DNA from: Erigeron canadensis
Taxonomy: Eukaryota; Streptophyta; Magnoliopsida; Asterales; Asteraceae
Length of the DNA: 64,000 nt
Reading direction: 5' to 3'
Assembly (NCBI RefSeq): GCF_010389155.1
Contig: NC_057762.1
Span: forward strand, 38,872,055 to 38,936,054
Shown: positions 1 through 11,600 of the stretch, in pieces
Layout: every line of letters begins with the position of its first letter
Position numbering within the stretch: the stretch's first letter is position 1
Notes under the pieces: generated by a model
Told to the model about the DNA's origin: nothing
Database searches by the model: none
The model's input: the letters and a program-made list of their open reading frames with translations, nothing else
Translations under genes and position numbers: made by a program

Positions 1-1646
1 ATGCAAGCTGTACACGATGCTTTTAGGGGTCACCATCAACCATGTGTTATTTTCTCTATATATTTTTTCTGTTCCAATTAAAAAAGAAATTTATTATTTT
101 TTTGTAACTTTGATGAAGTATTTCATTTGTAACTTGACAGGGGAGTATATATTTTACAAACCATTGTGTTTTTGGATGGACAACTTGACGTGGGTTTGTA
201 AGATATTTTATGGTACCATATTGGGCCCAACACATTGAAGAGCACTGCAAGCTTTTCAGCCCAGTGAAAGTCCTTAATGACTAAACAAAATAGCCTATTT
301 CCGAAGGACCAATATTCTTTTAAATTCTTTTTTTTTTTTTGTTAAAATTCACTTGACGCGGCTGGTAAAAGACTCCAGATTTTTAAAGAGTAAGCAGGGC
401 TACAAGCATATGCTAGTAAAATTAATGGGACAAATGAGCAATAACGGGACCAAAAATGGTATCATTCTTATATATGATGATTGCTATGTACTAGTGGTAC
501 TTTCACCCTATTCAAAGTTTAGTATCACTCGTGTTACACAAATCATACATTCTCAAAGTTAACCTTTTTGCTTTATAACTTTTTTGGCCTGATCCTATGC
601 TTTTATTAGACACCACTTGTCATGCAAATAAAAGCAATTGGAATTTTGCAACTATTGACTGACTTGGTTCTCTGGTCACTTTTTTTATAAAGAAAATGAA
701 TAAATTTCATCAATAAATATTCTTAATTGGGAAGTATAGAAGGAATTAGTGAAGTCTTTGTTTGGCAAACGAATAAGTAAACAATGTTACGACTTATGAG
801 CAATGGGGACACAACCCGATACAATAAGAAGCTGCCAAATCAAAATAAACGAACAATGGATCCAAGGTAGGGCACCTCCTATCGTAATCAGATCATCCCG
901 TTTGCAACTATTTGAAATCCGAAGGTGAACAAGCATACGATCTTTAAGGACCCGCAATATGTTCCTCTAATTCCAAAAAAAGTTGTTCTCTTGTGCATTA
1001 TCTTTTGCTGTTATTGGAAATACATATATGGATGGTGCCTCTGATGATCCCACACACACTATATTAACTATATAATGAACGTAGGTTATGGGCCAAGTTG
1101 CTTCGATTATTCAAGAATCATATATTAAAAGAAGATATGGAGGCCGGGCTATGCATCTTGACAAGGAAGATGACAACAAACTGGTGGGGATTATTAAACA
1201 GTGAAAGTATGAAGTTAATTAGTATGCTCCATATATCTCTCTCTCTTTTATAACTGATCAAGATATTGCTTTCCATATTTAGCTAAATGAGCCGATAATC
1301 TTATATGATGATAAAGGTAATATCCATGTGCTGGTTCTTCATGGACCCTATGTCAACATGTACGTTTTACAATTATGTGCTAGCTTTTTTAAGATGGTTA
1401 CTTGTGGGTCATCCTTTCATGAACATATATAGATTCAAATTAAAACTATTCATTGTGAATTCGGTTATCATTTTTAATGTTCTGCCGACTTTGTACCCTG
1501 TCGATGATGCACTTCGCATTGTAATCCATTAATACCTATAACTTTGTATAATTCTTTAAAGGACTAATGTTTGGATTCAAGTCGCAAAGAGTAATGTAGC
1601 AATGTCATTATTGTCATTTAGGCTACCAGATGTCTATGAAATGTGC

Positions 1647-1690
1647 GAACTAGGTTAGTCCAATTGTTGGTCGCTGGGCTAACCTAGTTC
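1647..1690. repeat. Inverted repeat (hairpin), 15-bp arms
   Basis: The arms GAACTAGGTTAGTCC (1647-1661) and GGGCTAACCTAGTTC (1676-1690) are reverse complements with one mismatch and are separated by 14 bases. Similarity continues more weakly outwards (ATGTGC against the complement of TTACAT). No gene surrounds it. It could be a decayed MITE core or a chance hairpin. Confidence 0.5.
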
Positions 1691-1965
1691 TTACATGTCT
1701 TAATTCAGTGGCAGAAATGATGATGTGTCATTACTACACTACACTTGTGACCATTTGTATCGTTCCAATAAGGCGGAATCTTGGGGTGTTGAGAAAAGCA
1801 CAACCTGACATGGAAACGATCTAAATGAAATAAATGGTTGCAAGGGAACCAAGAGTTGAGGCATGCAAATCATTCAAACAAGCAAATCATACAAAGTTAA
1901 CCAATGCAACTAGTACAATTGTAGCAAAATAACAGTTTTTCATCCCTCGATAGGGAGCATTCAGG

Positions 1966-2235
1966 TCATAGACCTCGAGAATCAAGTCCAATCAAGAAAG
2001 CGCTACCAAATGCGCATAATCTTGATATTCTAACAACAGATGCGTCGCTTCGATGATTCCCATCCAAGCTAGAAATCCAATCAAGCCTGATAAAGAACTT
2101 AAGAATTGTCTTGGACCTCACGGCATCCCATTGATGTGCGAGGACGGTCGCCTGGATGTCAACCTTTTGGGGGGTTAATGACATGGTACCCGAAGGGTAA
2201 GTGGCAAGATGGAATAAAAAGCCACCAATATACAT
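1966..2235 (-). other. Unidentified 89-codon open frame in GC-richer patch
   Basis: An open frame of 89 codons on the minus strand lies in a patch visibly richer in G+C than its surroundings. The predicted peptide has a normal amino-acid mix instead of the low-complexity composition of neighbouring frames, and includes the segments QKVDIQATVLAHQWDAVRSK and DWISSLDGN. I do not recognise the family. It may be a gene fragment captured by a transposon or a transferred organellar piece; no flanking exon is evident. It may also be chance. Confidence 0.2.
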
Positions 2236-3480
2236 CTTTTGCAGAGAATTTTTTGAAGATTAATTGAGTATAAAACAAAGTTATGCATATGATGGAATAA
2301 AAAGCCAACTATTCATTTAACCAGTGATTTTTGGTGGTATTGGATGCGTTAGTGGGAAATGAGTAAAAACATATCATATCTTCTAGTGCCGGTTTATGTC
2401 ATTATAAACACACTTTGGTCACTATAAATCACATCATGACATATATGTAATGGTATTCTACGGTATGAGGTCACTCTTCTTGTTTATTGCAATCCAGGGA
2501 TAGATGCTGCCGAAGATCCATTTTTTTAAGACCTAAAGTTTGAAAGGTACGCTGATGGCAATGGCACCATCTATGTGCCGTTTAAACGAACGAACGGATG
2601 TTGCAGTCATAGTCAAAGATGGTGGGAGGGAATGGATTAGAATAGAGGGAGCTCGAATAGGGACCGATGTGTTTGCAATTACTTCCCTCAATTTCATAAT
2701 TTGGATGGTCGGTTGATAGCCCCATTTTCCTAATTAAATGAAATGCCAGGATTACACAACTTTGGCTATTGGGCCAGAAAGCTGATCCTATATAAAAAAT
2801 AAATTCAATATAAAAGATAAAACTTCTTTTATAAAACCATCCACCAATAAATTGTTGTATGCAAGGTTGGCAAACCGACCTCGTCTTTAACATTGGTCAC
2901 TCATAAAAATTAACTTTTTCTCTTATTTTGCGTTTAATTAATTTCAAGTTCTTCGACCAAAAGACTGAGAATCCATTAAGTGTGGACGCATGGTCTAGGT
3001 AGCATCTATTTGCAATATACTATAGCTTTGCATAATTATAATTTATAAAAGAGATAGACATATGCCTATCTATTTTTATGATTAACAAAACTATTCCATC
3101 TAATTTTTGGCAATTGTTCAAATCTCTAATTGTAAAACTGAACGCTTAAAATTTTGATATATGTGTTTATAGCACAAAGTAAGAGTCTGAGCTAGATCGA
3201 ACAAACCAACCATTATTGACAACTTCCTAGATCATGATTCACTCGCGGAAATACAGATCATGACAAACCAGAAACAAAAAAGTAATAAAATATAAAAAAT
3301 AAACGTCCTAAAACATGAATCGGATCCGGGACTACCAAGATGACTCATCTTTTAACGATTTGTATCTACGTGTATTATAACGAAAGTCAAGAAAATTTCG
3401 TAAAAGGTAAGACACCTATACGTGTTTTACGATATATATTTTTTCATTGGTGATAAAACGTTTATAAATATAAGGATTTG

Positions 3481-3625
3481 TTATTGTAAAATAAGTATTA
3501 ATTAAACTAAACAAGATATGCATCAACGAAACAAAAATATATCTAGTGATGCACGATGATTTTCATGATCAAGAAAAAAAAATCTATTATTTTATTTGTT
3601 TAAATTAATACTTGTTTTATAATAA
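3481..3625. mobile_element. MITE family 1, copy 1
   Basis: A short element whose two ends are inverted repeats. The right end read in reverse starts TTATTATAAAACAAGTATTA and the left end starts TTATTGTAAAATAAGTATTA. The interior holds the phrase GATGCACGATGATTTTCATG. Related sequences occur at 6202-6388 and 7176-7313, which supports a dispersed non-autonomous DNA transposon family. No transposase is present and the superfamily is not determined. Confidence 0.55.
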
Positions 3626-4477
3626 CTAATTTTTATTTACGTTATACTCCGTATATCACATATAATTATATATGTGAATATATCAGATGATTCATACTTA
3701 AGAATTGGAAAATCTAAGTGACATCATCCTCAAAACCAAGATGTCATGATTCATCATTCATGTGGTCGATTTTAAAACAAAATAAAAAATAATAGTTGAT
3801 CAAAATATTATCCTTTTATACCCAATTATATGACAGCCATATAATTAATAGAAGCTATAGCTTAGGTGGAATAAGATGAAAATAATGATAGTAATATGAA
3901 TAAAAATAAATAATAGCAGAAAACTGAAAAAGAAGGAATGTCGGTATGATTTAATAATTGGAAATTGAAGATACAAAATACATTCCCCCAGCCAAAACCG
4001 TTTTGGCATGTTGTTGATGAAATTTATAGCTTCCATTTCTTACACGTAAAGTAACTCCGACCACCACCGACCTTTTAAAGCAAAGCAGCCATCATGTTTT
4101 GTTTGTTTTGTAATGTAAATGATACATAGTTGTCAAAAGCCTCAAAATATATTAATTGTAACGGCTGCTACTAACACCGCCGTCATCGCGTCTCATTTGC
4201 CGTCACGTACTGCATCCAAATTGATCAAACAAACACGTTTTTTGAAGATGAGTCCATTTTACTAACAAAAATTCCCAATCAAATTCATTCTCAAACATTT
4301 AACTAGATGAAAAATAGATCTTTTCAAAAATATATTTATATCGATTTAATGATATGACTTTGATTTGTAAACTTTTCAACCCGTTGACTTTTAACATTTT
4401 TAAAAAAAAAAATTCATTTTAATGAAATCTGTATCAAGAAAAAAAACAAAAGTTTAAAGTACTTCCAAAATGAATTG
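3626..4477. other. Gene-free AT-rich stretch
   Basis: No gene is seen. The 63-codon minus-strand frame at 3845-4036 encodes only a hydrophobic low-complexity peptide from AT-rich DNA and has no support. Confidence 0.55.
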
Positions 4478-5058
4478 CAGTAAAACCTCTGAAAATTAAT
4501 AATGTCGGACCAGGATATTTTATCAATTTAGCGACATATTGTTATATCGATAAATTAATAAATTATTAATTTAAAGAGATTCGTATATGACAAGCTAGAT
4601 GATGATTTAGTAGCTTTGAACCGATCATTTGGAAATAAGCATTGTAAGTGGCAACAATTATTCACAATTTTTTGTTGCAATACGAGAAAATAATGCCTCA
4701 ACTTTTAAGTACAATAAGAAGATTTAAAAAAAAAAAGCTTATTATAGATTTAAAGTTAAAAACGAAAACAAATGACTAAAAGGCAAAGTAACTCCCAATG
4801 CCATTTTTCATGGAAAACAAATGATTATAAATTCATTTTTACTAGATAATTTTAAAAATTTTGGAATGTTTTATAAATTATTAATTTATAGTTTTGTCAG
4901 GACCAATATATTTACACTAGGATTTTAAAAAAGTTATTATGTTATTATTTTATTGATTGGGGTCCAATTTTGTACTGGTCCTAAATTGGAACCAAATAAA
5001 TTATTAAATTGGTCAAAGTTATTAATTTATCGAGTATTATTTTATAGATGTTCTACTG
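4478..5058. mobile_element. MITE-like element with CAGTARAACMTCT ends
   Basis: The left end reads CAGTAAAACCTCTGAAAATT and the reverse complement of the right end reads CAGTAGAACATCTATAAAAT. The inner parts carry repeated phrases of the type GATAAATTAATAA, which is typical of a common plant MITE class. The flanking 8-mers (ATGAATTG and TAATCTTC) do not match, so no target duplication supports the ends and the superfamily (hAT-like or other) stays open. The small open frame at 4953-5141 falls inside it and is not a gene. Confidence 0.55.
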
Positions 5059-6000
5059 TAATCTTCATTTTACATATTAATTTACATTATTTTCAATATA
5101 ATGTAGATTTTAATGTAAATCAATCTCAATTAAAACTATAAAATAATACAAAGAGTTAATTTCATTACATACCTTTGGGGTATATGTTATATATTATCAA
5201 ATTTCACTTTTTTTTTCCTCATTATATCTGTATAAAGTGACTTTTTTGCTTCGTTACACACCCTTAACCTTGACATCCGTTAAGGGAGCTCTTTTAAGTT
5301 GCTCATGTGCAATTCACATAAGAATGTTTTTGTTCTTTTATCTATAAATATATATTTTTTTAACCTTATTTGGATTATAATAAAAGGTGAAAAATACCTT
5401 CACATGTAATGCATATAAGTAGTTTAACAAAAATTCATTAATAGACGTTAGAGTGAGTAGTATATAATGAAGTTAAATGTCACATTAGAGATGTAATGAA
5501 AAAAAAAATTATAAAGGTGTAACTACATGTACTTATGTATGACTAAAAGTATTTTTAACTTTTTAGAGATATTTTATATGTATTCACCTTTATCTCTGAA
5601 TTTTGGTATACGTACATTTACTTTATCGACATGTTATAAAGACATTTAGGACCACGTCAATCATTTTTGTAAAAGAGAACGAAGACGAAGTATGAAAACA
5701 ATTTACGGAGTATACTCGATTATCCTGATTGTAATTGAAGAATATTGAAGTAGGACCAATGAATGAAGTAGGCCCGGATCGGATGATACCGAAACCGAAC
5801 GTAATATATATCTTATTGCAACATCATAAACTAACCACTGACAAATAGCCAACGACTACACCACATTTCTGCTTTCATGTCTATGCACAATAATAGGCAG
5901 AGACGGAGCAATATCAACGATGGTTCTAAGGTCAATGTATACCTCGATCAACTGTAACCTACAAAGTCTGGTTTTCCTAATAAGTTAGTCATGGAAAAAG

Positions 6001-6108
6001 GGTTTTGTTATAAGAGGTAAACTTTGATGTATTATTTGAGTCAATAATTAATTACACAAGCTATATAAGCTGGTTTTGTTATAAGAGGTAAACTTTGATG
6101 TATTATTT
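6001..6108. repeat. Perfect 37-bp direct repeat, period 71 bp
   Basis: The 37-bp unit beginning GGTTTTGTTATAAGAGGTAA occurs identically at 6001-6037 and 6072-6108. The 34 bp between the copies is AT-rich. Complete identity in otherwise diverged non-coding DNA indicates a recent local duplication. Confidence 0.85.
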
Positions 6109-6201
6109 ACAGGTAATTAAGCATTACCGGTAAAATTAATTTACACTAAACTTTAAGCTTTAGCTCTTAGTGTGTATGATAATTCTCGTTACGAGGCTGT
6201 G

Positions 6202-6388
6202 TATTATAAAACAAGTATTAAAATAAAACAAATTAATAAAACAAGATCTTTACCCTTGGATCATGATTAAATCGATGCACGAAGATTCACAAAAACAATT
6301 GATACACGATAATTTTTATGATTCACGGTGATTTTCAATTAAGAGAATCCTATTATTTATTTGTCTTACATTAATTTATTTTACCTAC
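6202..6388. mobile_element. MITE family 1, copy 2
   Basis: The left end TATTATAAAACAAGTATTAA matches the reversed right end of the copy at 3481-3625. The interior carries GATCATGATTAAATCGATGC and two GATTCAC-type phrases. The right end is degenerate (CATTAATTTATTTTACC), so the boundaries are approximate. Confidence 0.45.
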
Positions 6389-6718
6389 AATCCTCTCATT
6401 ACACAACTCAATCATTTATGCACAATTGGTTACATTTATTATCCTCTTTTTACAACATATACATAAAGAAAAAGATTAATGGGGTGTCTGGTCGAGGGGT
6501 TTTGGGGGTGGGAAATAACAAAGGTAATGAAAAAATATGATTGGTTAAGTATAATATAATCAATCATTACTTAAAACTGACCCATACTCCATTACCCACA
6601 ATTTTGGGAGTATTAAAAATCCATTACCTAAATTTTTTTTTCTCTTGAGCAGTTACCGGTTCATATCTTCATTTTATAACTTACCATACTGCATGTCCAT
6701 ATTTATTTTATTCAATAT

Positions 6719-6746
6719 TCATAATAATAATAATAATAATAATAAT
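6719..6746. repeat. ATA/AAT trinucleotide microsatellite
   Basis: An uninterrupted run of about nine ATA/TAA units in non-coding DNA. Confidence 0.9.
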
Positions 6747-7175
6747 ATCAACATAACATGTATATAATTAAACGGATATATATCACTAGGTATCGAGATC
6801 AATGTTTTTATTTATCAAATATATTATTATTATATAAAATGTAATTATATCATATGCTTTGTATTGTATTTATACCAGGAACTATCAATGACTATGATAA
6901 AACTAAAAAGTACCCATTATATTCCTTTTGCCATTTTCATTGACATTATTTAGCTCTAACCAAGCATCCCCTATATCTAATTATATTCCAAATTGGTGGT
7001 TTTTTATAATCATTCTACGATTCTTTATTTCAAAATCTATGAACTTATAAAATTTTTTAATCATCACCTAACTCAAAATAATAAAAATTTTGGATAAATC
7101 TTAGGCAGATTTTACATATATTGAACATAATATAATTTGTTTTACAAAGATGATTAAATACTAAATAAGTAGCTA

Positions 7176-7313
7176 GTTATTATAAATTAAATATTAAAAT
7201 TAAACAAATAAAATATGATCTTGATCATTAGATCATGAAAAAAAGATGCATGAAGAATTTTATGATACACAATGATTTTTAATTATGAGAAAATGATTGT
7301 TTTATAAATTTTA
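7176..7313. mobile_element. MITE family 1, copy 3
   Basis: The left part (TTATTATAAATTAAATATTA) and the interior (GATCTTGATCATTAGATCATG, followed by a GATGCATGAAG phrase) resemble the other two copies. The right end is TTGTTTTATAAATTTTAC. It is diverged, and the ends are approximate. Confidence 0.4.
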
Positions 7314-7360
7314 CTTTAATGTGTGCTTTATTTGAATCAGAACGATCTAAACAATAATTT

Positions 7361-7620
7361 ATTGTACTTAAGAGTGTTTTTTGGAGCTTAATTGACTTGG
7401 GGTTGTTTTTTTTTTTCCTTTTACCATTAAGTGACTGAACTAATAAAAATCACTGAATAAATATATAATATCTATGTGGATTATGTAGTACAACTATTAT
7501 TTGTTTATTAAGTCAAAAAGCCAAACCCTTTTAATAATTTTATGAATTATAATGCGTAAGTAACTTTTTATAAAGTTTATGATTTTCTTATTTACACCTT
7601 AACAAACACTACTTTAATTT
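7361..7620. mobile_element. MITE family 2, copy 1
   Basis: This shares the motifs CATTAAGTGACTGAA, ATCTATGTGGATTA and TTATTAAGTCA, in the same order, with the sequences at 53610-53790 and, reversed, 55108-55322. These motifs suggest a hAT-like MITE. No clear target duplication was found and the ends are approximate. Confidence 0.4.
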
Positions 7621-8080
7621 TAATTAACTTAATGAGTGCGTTGAATTTGAAATTAATTTATTTGCAAAGAATGACACAATTGAAAAAGTTACAGATACAC
7701 TGCTTTCAATGGATACCTTACCATGAGTTGTTACATGTGATTCAAAAAAGAACCCCGACATATTTCACTCTAATTAAACTAATCGTACTCATGACATGGG
7801 GTAAAAAAAGTGATGACTTTAACCCGTTGATTTGACCCCTTTTTGAAATTTGTAGATTATGAAAAACCTTCTTAAATCATTACAGTATTACATATTTACA
7901 TGAGAATTATTGATAATATAGCTATGTATTTAATTTAATCATATTAGCATACATTAGTTAATTGCACAACATTATAAAACTCGTATATTATTAGTAATTT
8001 ATCGAAATACAAATACATGTTATGAGAAGGGACTTCTCTCTTAATTACTATATATGAGGATGAGGATGAGGATGGGTTTA

Positions 8081-8089
8081 TATATAAAA
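8081..8089 (+). promoter_or_regulatory. TATA box of the AP2/ERF gene
   Basis: TATATAAAA lies 124 bp upstream of the chosen ATG (8213). A CT-rich leader (about 8138-8170) follows, as is usual in plant 5'UTRs. Because an in-frame ATG at 8054 is upstream of this TATA box, the box favours the start at 8213. Confidence 0.6.
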
Positions 8090-8212
8090 ACTTACTCTAC
8101 TCGTTCTTTTCATTCTATATACAAATTCACATCACAACCTCTCTCTCTCTCTATCTATCCTCCCCTCTCTCAACATTCTTTCAGTCAACGCCGCCGTGCA
8201 CCACCGCAACAC

Positions 8213-8653
8213 ATGGAAGGCGGCGACGGCGGAAGTAGTTCACCAACATCAAGCGGTGAAAAAAGAAAGAAAAGAGACGTCGACAAACCCTATAGAGGAA
8301 TAAGGATGAGGAAGTGGGGAAAGTGGGTGGCCGAAATTCGTGAACCAAATAAACGTACACGAATTTGGCTTGGCTCTTACTCATCCCCTATTGCGGCAGC
8401 CCGTGCTTACGATACCGCGGTTTTCTATCTGCGTGGGCCCTCAGCACGTCTCAACTTCCCCGAGTCAATTGGAGATGATGGCCATCTTCTTGACTTATCG
8501 GCTGATTCCATCCGTAAAAAGGCTACTGAAGTTGGAGCTAAAGTGGATGCGTTACAAAACCAAAACGGGCACACAAATCGTGGTTCGAGTGAGCCGTACT
8601 CGGGTCCCGACCTCAACGAATACCCGAGTCCAGAATCCTCGGACGAAAGTTAA
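8213..8653 (+). CDS. RAP2.10: DREB A-5 AP2/ERF transcription factor with EAR motif
   Basis: A sequence-specific nuclear DNA-binding protein of 146 aa, intronless. The single AP2 domain spans about residues 27-85. It has the YRG element (28-30), the [10 protein letters not shown] strand region and the RAYD element, and the DREB-type valine and glutamate at domain positions 14 and 19. DREB proteins bind DRE/CRT (CCGAC) elements. A basic run KRKKRD just before the domain can serve as a nuclear localisation signal. Near the C-terminus DLNEYP (133-138) fits the EAR consensus DLNxxP, so it is probably a repressor like Arabidopsis RAP2.10/DEAR proteins, which are of similar layout. The open frame extends upstream to an ATG at 8054, but a TATA box lies between the two ATGs and the extra 53 residues are low complexity, so 8213 is preferred. 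The symbol is by similarity; the exact orthologue (RAP2.9, RAP2.10, DEAR2) cannot be resolved here. Confidence 0.92.
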   Translation: MEGGDGGSSSPTSSGEKRKKRDVDKPYRGIRMRKWGKWVAEIREPNKRTRIWLGSYSSPIAAARAYDTAVFYLRGPSARLNFPESIGDDGHLLDLSADSIRKKATEVGAKVDALQNQNGHTNRGSSEPYSGPDLNEYPSPESSDES

Positions 8654-11600
8654 AATAATTTAAGAGGGTCAATTAAATATGTACGTAACCGATTGATCAT
8701 CTATGGAGTCTCACACCGACCGACCAGCAGTCTCAGGACCAACATGAATGAAGACTTGAAGAAAGTTAATTATATAAGCGTGTTACGGAATTGAACCAAT
8801 CAATATTTACTAGCTTGTTGATATGGATATGGATATGGATATTAAGGGGAAATTAATCATCAGAGTTAGTCTTCGTTAATTTTTGGTTGGTATTTAAAGG
8901 AAAAATTATTATTATTATTATAGTATATTATATAGTTTATAATTTTAATTATAGATAGATGACAGAGGGGAGAGATGTATAATCCGAAGGGATTAAAGAT
9001 GTTCATCGTCCCAAAGTTTATTAATTATTGTTATGTTATTGTTATATGGTTTGCTTAATAATTTATCAACAAATAGTTGTAAATTAATTTAATTAATTAA
9101 GCAATTGAAGGTATGGTTGTAGCTTCATTAATTTCATGGCTTATCTTTTTGTTATTTCGCATTCCTTTCAACATCACCCTCCTAGAATTTCCCAGTGGAG
9201 TAAGAGTAACAGTTTAACTGGGGTTTAATTTTGGGATAGTATTTTTGGCTGAGTATTACTTAATTAATTAGGAGTACGTAATGATATATCCTTTGAAAAC
9301 ATCCTCTTATTTACCAACAATAAAATGATGTTACTTGTAAAAATCTACGTGTCACAATTTTGTATTGGAGTTAAAATTTGTATTTAGCAGGAATTGAAGA
9401 GTGTTAGCAAGAATAAGCAGGAGGATTATTTTTATTTACGTTGATTATACGTTTATAAAAAGGCACTTATCAAAGAGTATACGTACGAGTAGTTTGCCCA
9501 ATCATCTAAGAAAATTTTTATTGTTAATCTGTAATAACTTGGAAAGAAAAGGCAGTATATTTTTTTTAGTAATTAAACATTAACATATATGTGCTCTACT
9601 TGTTTTCCTTAAACGGCATAGATTGCTTCACTGAGTTTTCATAGGAAGAAGGATTAACTAGTTAAACACTACTCTTAAGCAGTAATAGCTATCTAAAGAA
9701 GATTTAGTGGTTGGCATACAAGATGTCTCATATATGAACCCTCGGCCACCTCAACTACTCTTAAGGGTACGTGTTCATTATTTGGATTGACCGAATAACT
9801 CCACTCAATCCATTTGACATATGTATTATTTGCATTGAATTATTTGGATTTGGTTTGGTGTTTGATGAAACTCAATTAAACATTTAATGTTTAATACAAA
9901 CTAAAATAACCTAATATATTGAGAAAATATGACTCTAACTATTTATACATATACATCGTTAATCCTAATAATTTGAATGCACGTAATTATATATATAAAT
10001 AACCTCACGTGGATAAATAAAATAGTGTAAATTAATATTTGAATTTTATGACTATTAAAATATACTAAAGTAAAATTTGAAAGCTATTTTTTTTAGTAAG
10101 TTAAAACCCGACCAAATAAACCGAATGGATGGTTTTGATCGATTCTTTAAAAGCCAAATACGAGTAACTTAAACTACATAACTGTATTCTTCCAAAACCC
10201 GATAGAATGAACACTAGCTTGATGAGTTTGAATAGGGAAATCCTGTTCGTTTACTTGTATATACAACTGTATTATACGTTGTGTTTAAAATTTTAACGGT
10301 GGCTTCTTCATTAATCAGATAGCATAGAAAACCTTAAGTTGGGGTCCATGAAATTTGGTAAGTTAACACTTCAAAGTATTTTAATATAGCAAGTGGAAAA
10401 GTTGTCTAGCTATAAGATCACATGGGTTTTAAGACGTTGCTCGATTAAATTTTAATTATTCCAAATGTTATTTATGTTTCGAGACTTTGTAGGTTTGGAG
10501 TTTGTACTGAATTATATACAGTATCAACCAACACCGCTATGCATGTACATCGATTGAAACTTTTCGTACTCTTTGACTTTTGTTACTTGTTTGTGGCTTT
10601 AATCGCTTTAATTTTTCAAATTTATGGCAATATATAGTTGTTTTTCTTCTAGTTTTGTTATCTGGTTATATCCTTTCTACGATTTTAATTATAATTAACA
10701 TGCAATGATGTCAATAATGATACCTAATTATTAACCTACGACAAAATATAAGTATAATAATAATACTAAGTATAAAACACTCGTAGCGTTATGTTAATTA
10801 AATTATATATATATAAAAAATTTCGCGATTGCTAAAAAACGCCTATGTAAAATTTTAAGTTTTTGTTACATTTAGAAGTTTGGTGTTATTTCCTATATAT
10901 TTATTCCTACAAACTACACAAGATTATTATGCGAACAAAGATTTTTTATTTATTTTTTTTACAAAATTGTTGTCACCGGCCCTAGCTAAATTACTTTTTC
11001 AATGGTCACATATACATGCATTTAAATTTAAATAATGAGTATTCTATCCAATCATTGATGACGAAACTTTAGTTTTAGGACATAATAATAAAATAGTTCC
11101 CCAAGGAGTCGTCCCAAAACTTATTAATTAAAAAAAGAACTGTCCGTGTATTTAATATTTTTGATCTGTTTAATTATTTCATTATTTGATATACTATATT
11201 ACTATTTGCTACGTTTAATTAATAATTAAGCGCAGCTTGAAAAAAAATATGTTACATTTTTTTTTACAACGATACAGATTAACTAATTAATCCAGCGAGG
11301 TACGTGCTATAAATACTCCAATAGAGAGATTAACGTCTTTCATTCCAGGGACACAAGACAGGTCCCAATCTAAGACTACATATTTTAACAATGACTTTAA
11401 TTATCTTCAGTATTACAAAAGTTATGTAATACAGTAACGATTATATTATTTAGTTTATATTATTATATATTTAGAAAGAATCAACTATGGTTACAAAATA
11501 TGTATATTTAATTTCAATTCCTAATAAGTTTTTTTAGTCATTTTCTGATAACATGAAATCTTCAGTTTCATAATTATTTTATAAGTTTGATTGTTTAACT

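Larger units (their letters stand above)
1..3480. other. Gene-free flank with no recognised gene
   Basis: I see no convincing gene. Open frames of 60-100 codons are scattered on both strands, but none has a recognised domain or splice structure. Two details stand out and are listed separately: a short perfect-stem hairpin near 1650 and an open frame at 1966-2235 (-) that lies in locally less AT-rich sequence. The rest is AT-rich sequence with homopolymer runs. Confidence 0.6.
5059..8080. other. Gene-free region upstream of the DREB gene
   Basis: This stretch holds MITE copies (6202-6388, 7176-7313, 7361-7620), a 37-bp perfect direct repeat (6001-6108) and an ATA/AAT microsatellite around 6719-6746. 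No coding sequence is supported. The distal part (7.6-8.08 kb) is the likely promoter region of the AP2/ERF gene. Confidence 0.6.

Noticed and set aside
2582..2893. 103-codon open frame (-)
   Set aside because: Aromatic-rich composition from AT-rich DNA and no family resemblance.
4953..5141. 62-codon open frame (+)
   Set aside because: It overlaps the right part of a MITE with CAGTARAAC ends.
8054..8212. Upstream in-frame extension of the AP2/ERF gene (ATG at 8054)
   Set aside because: A TATA box lies between this ATG and the main start. The 53 extra residues are repetitive or derived from a CT-rich leader, and related proteins start near MEG.
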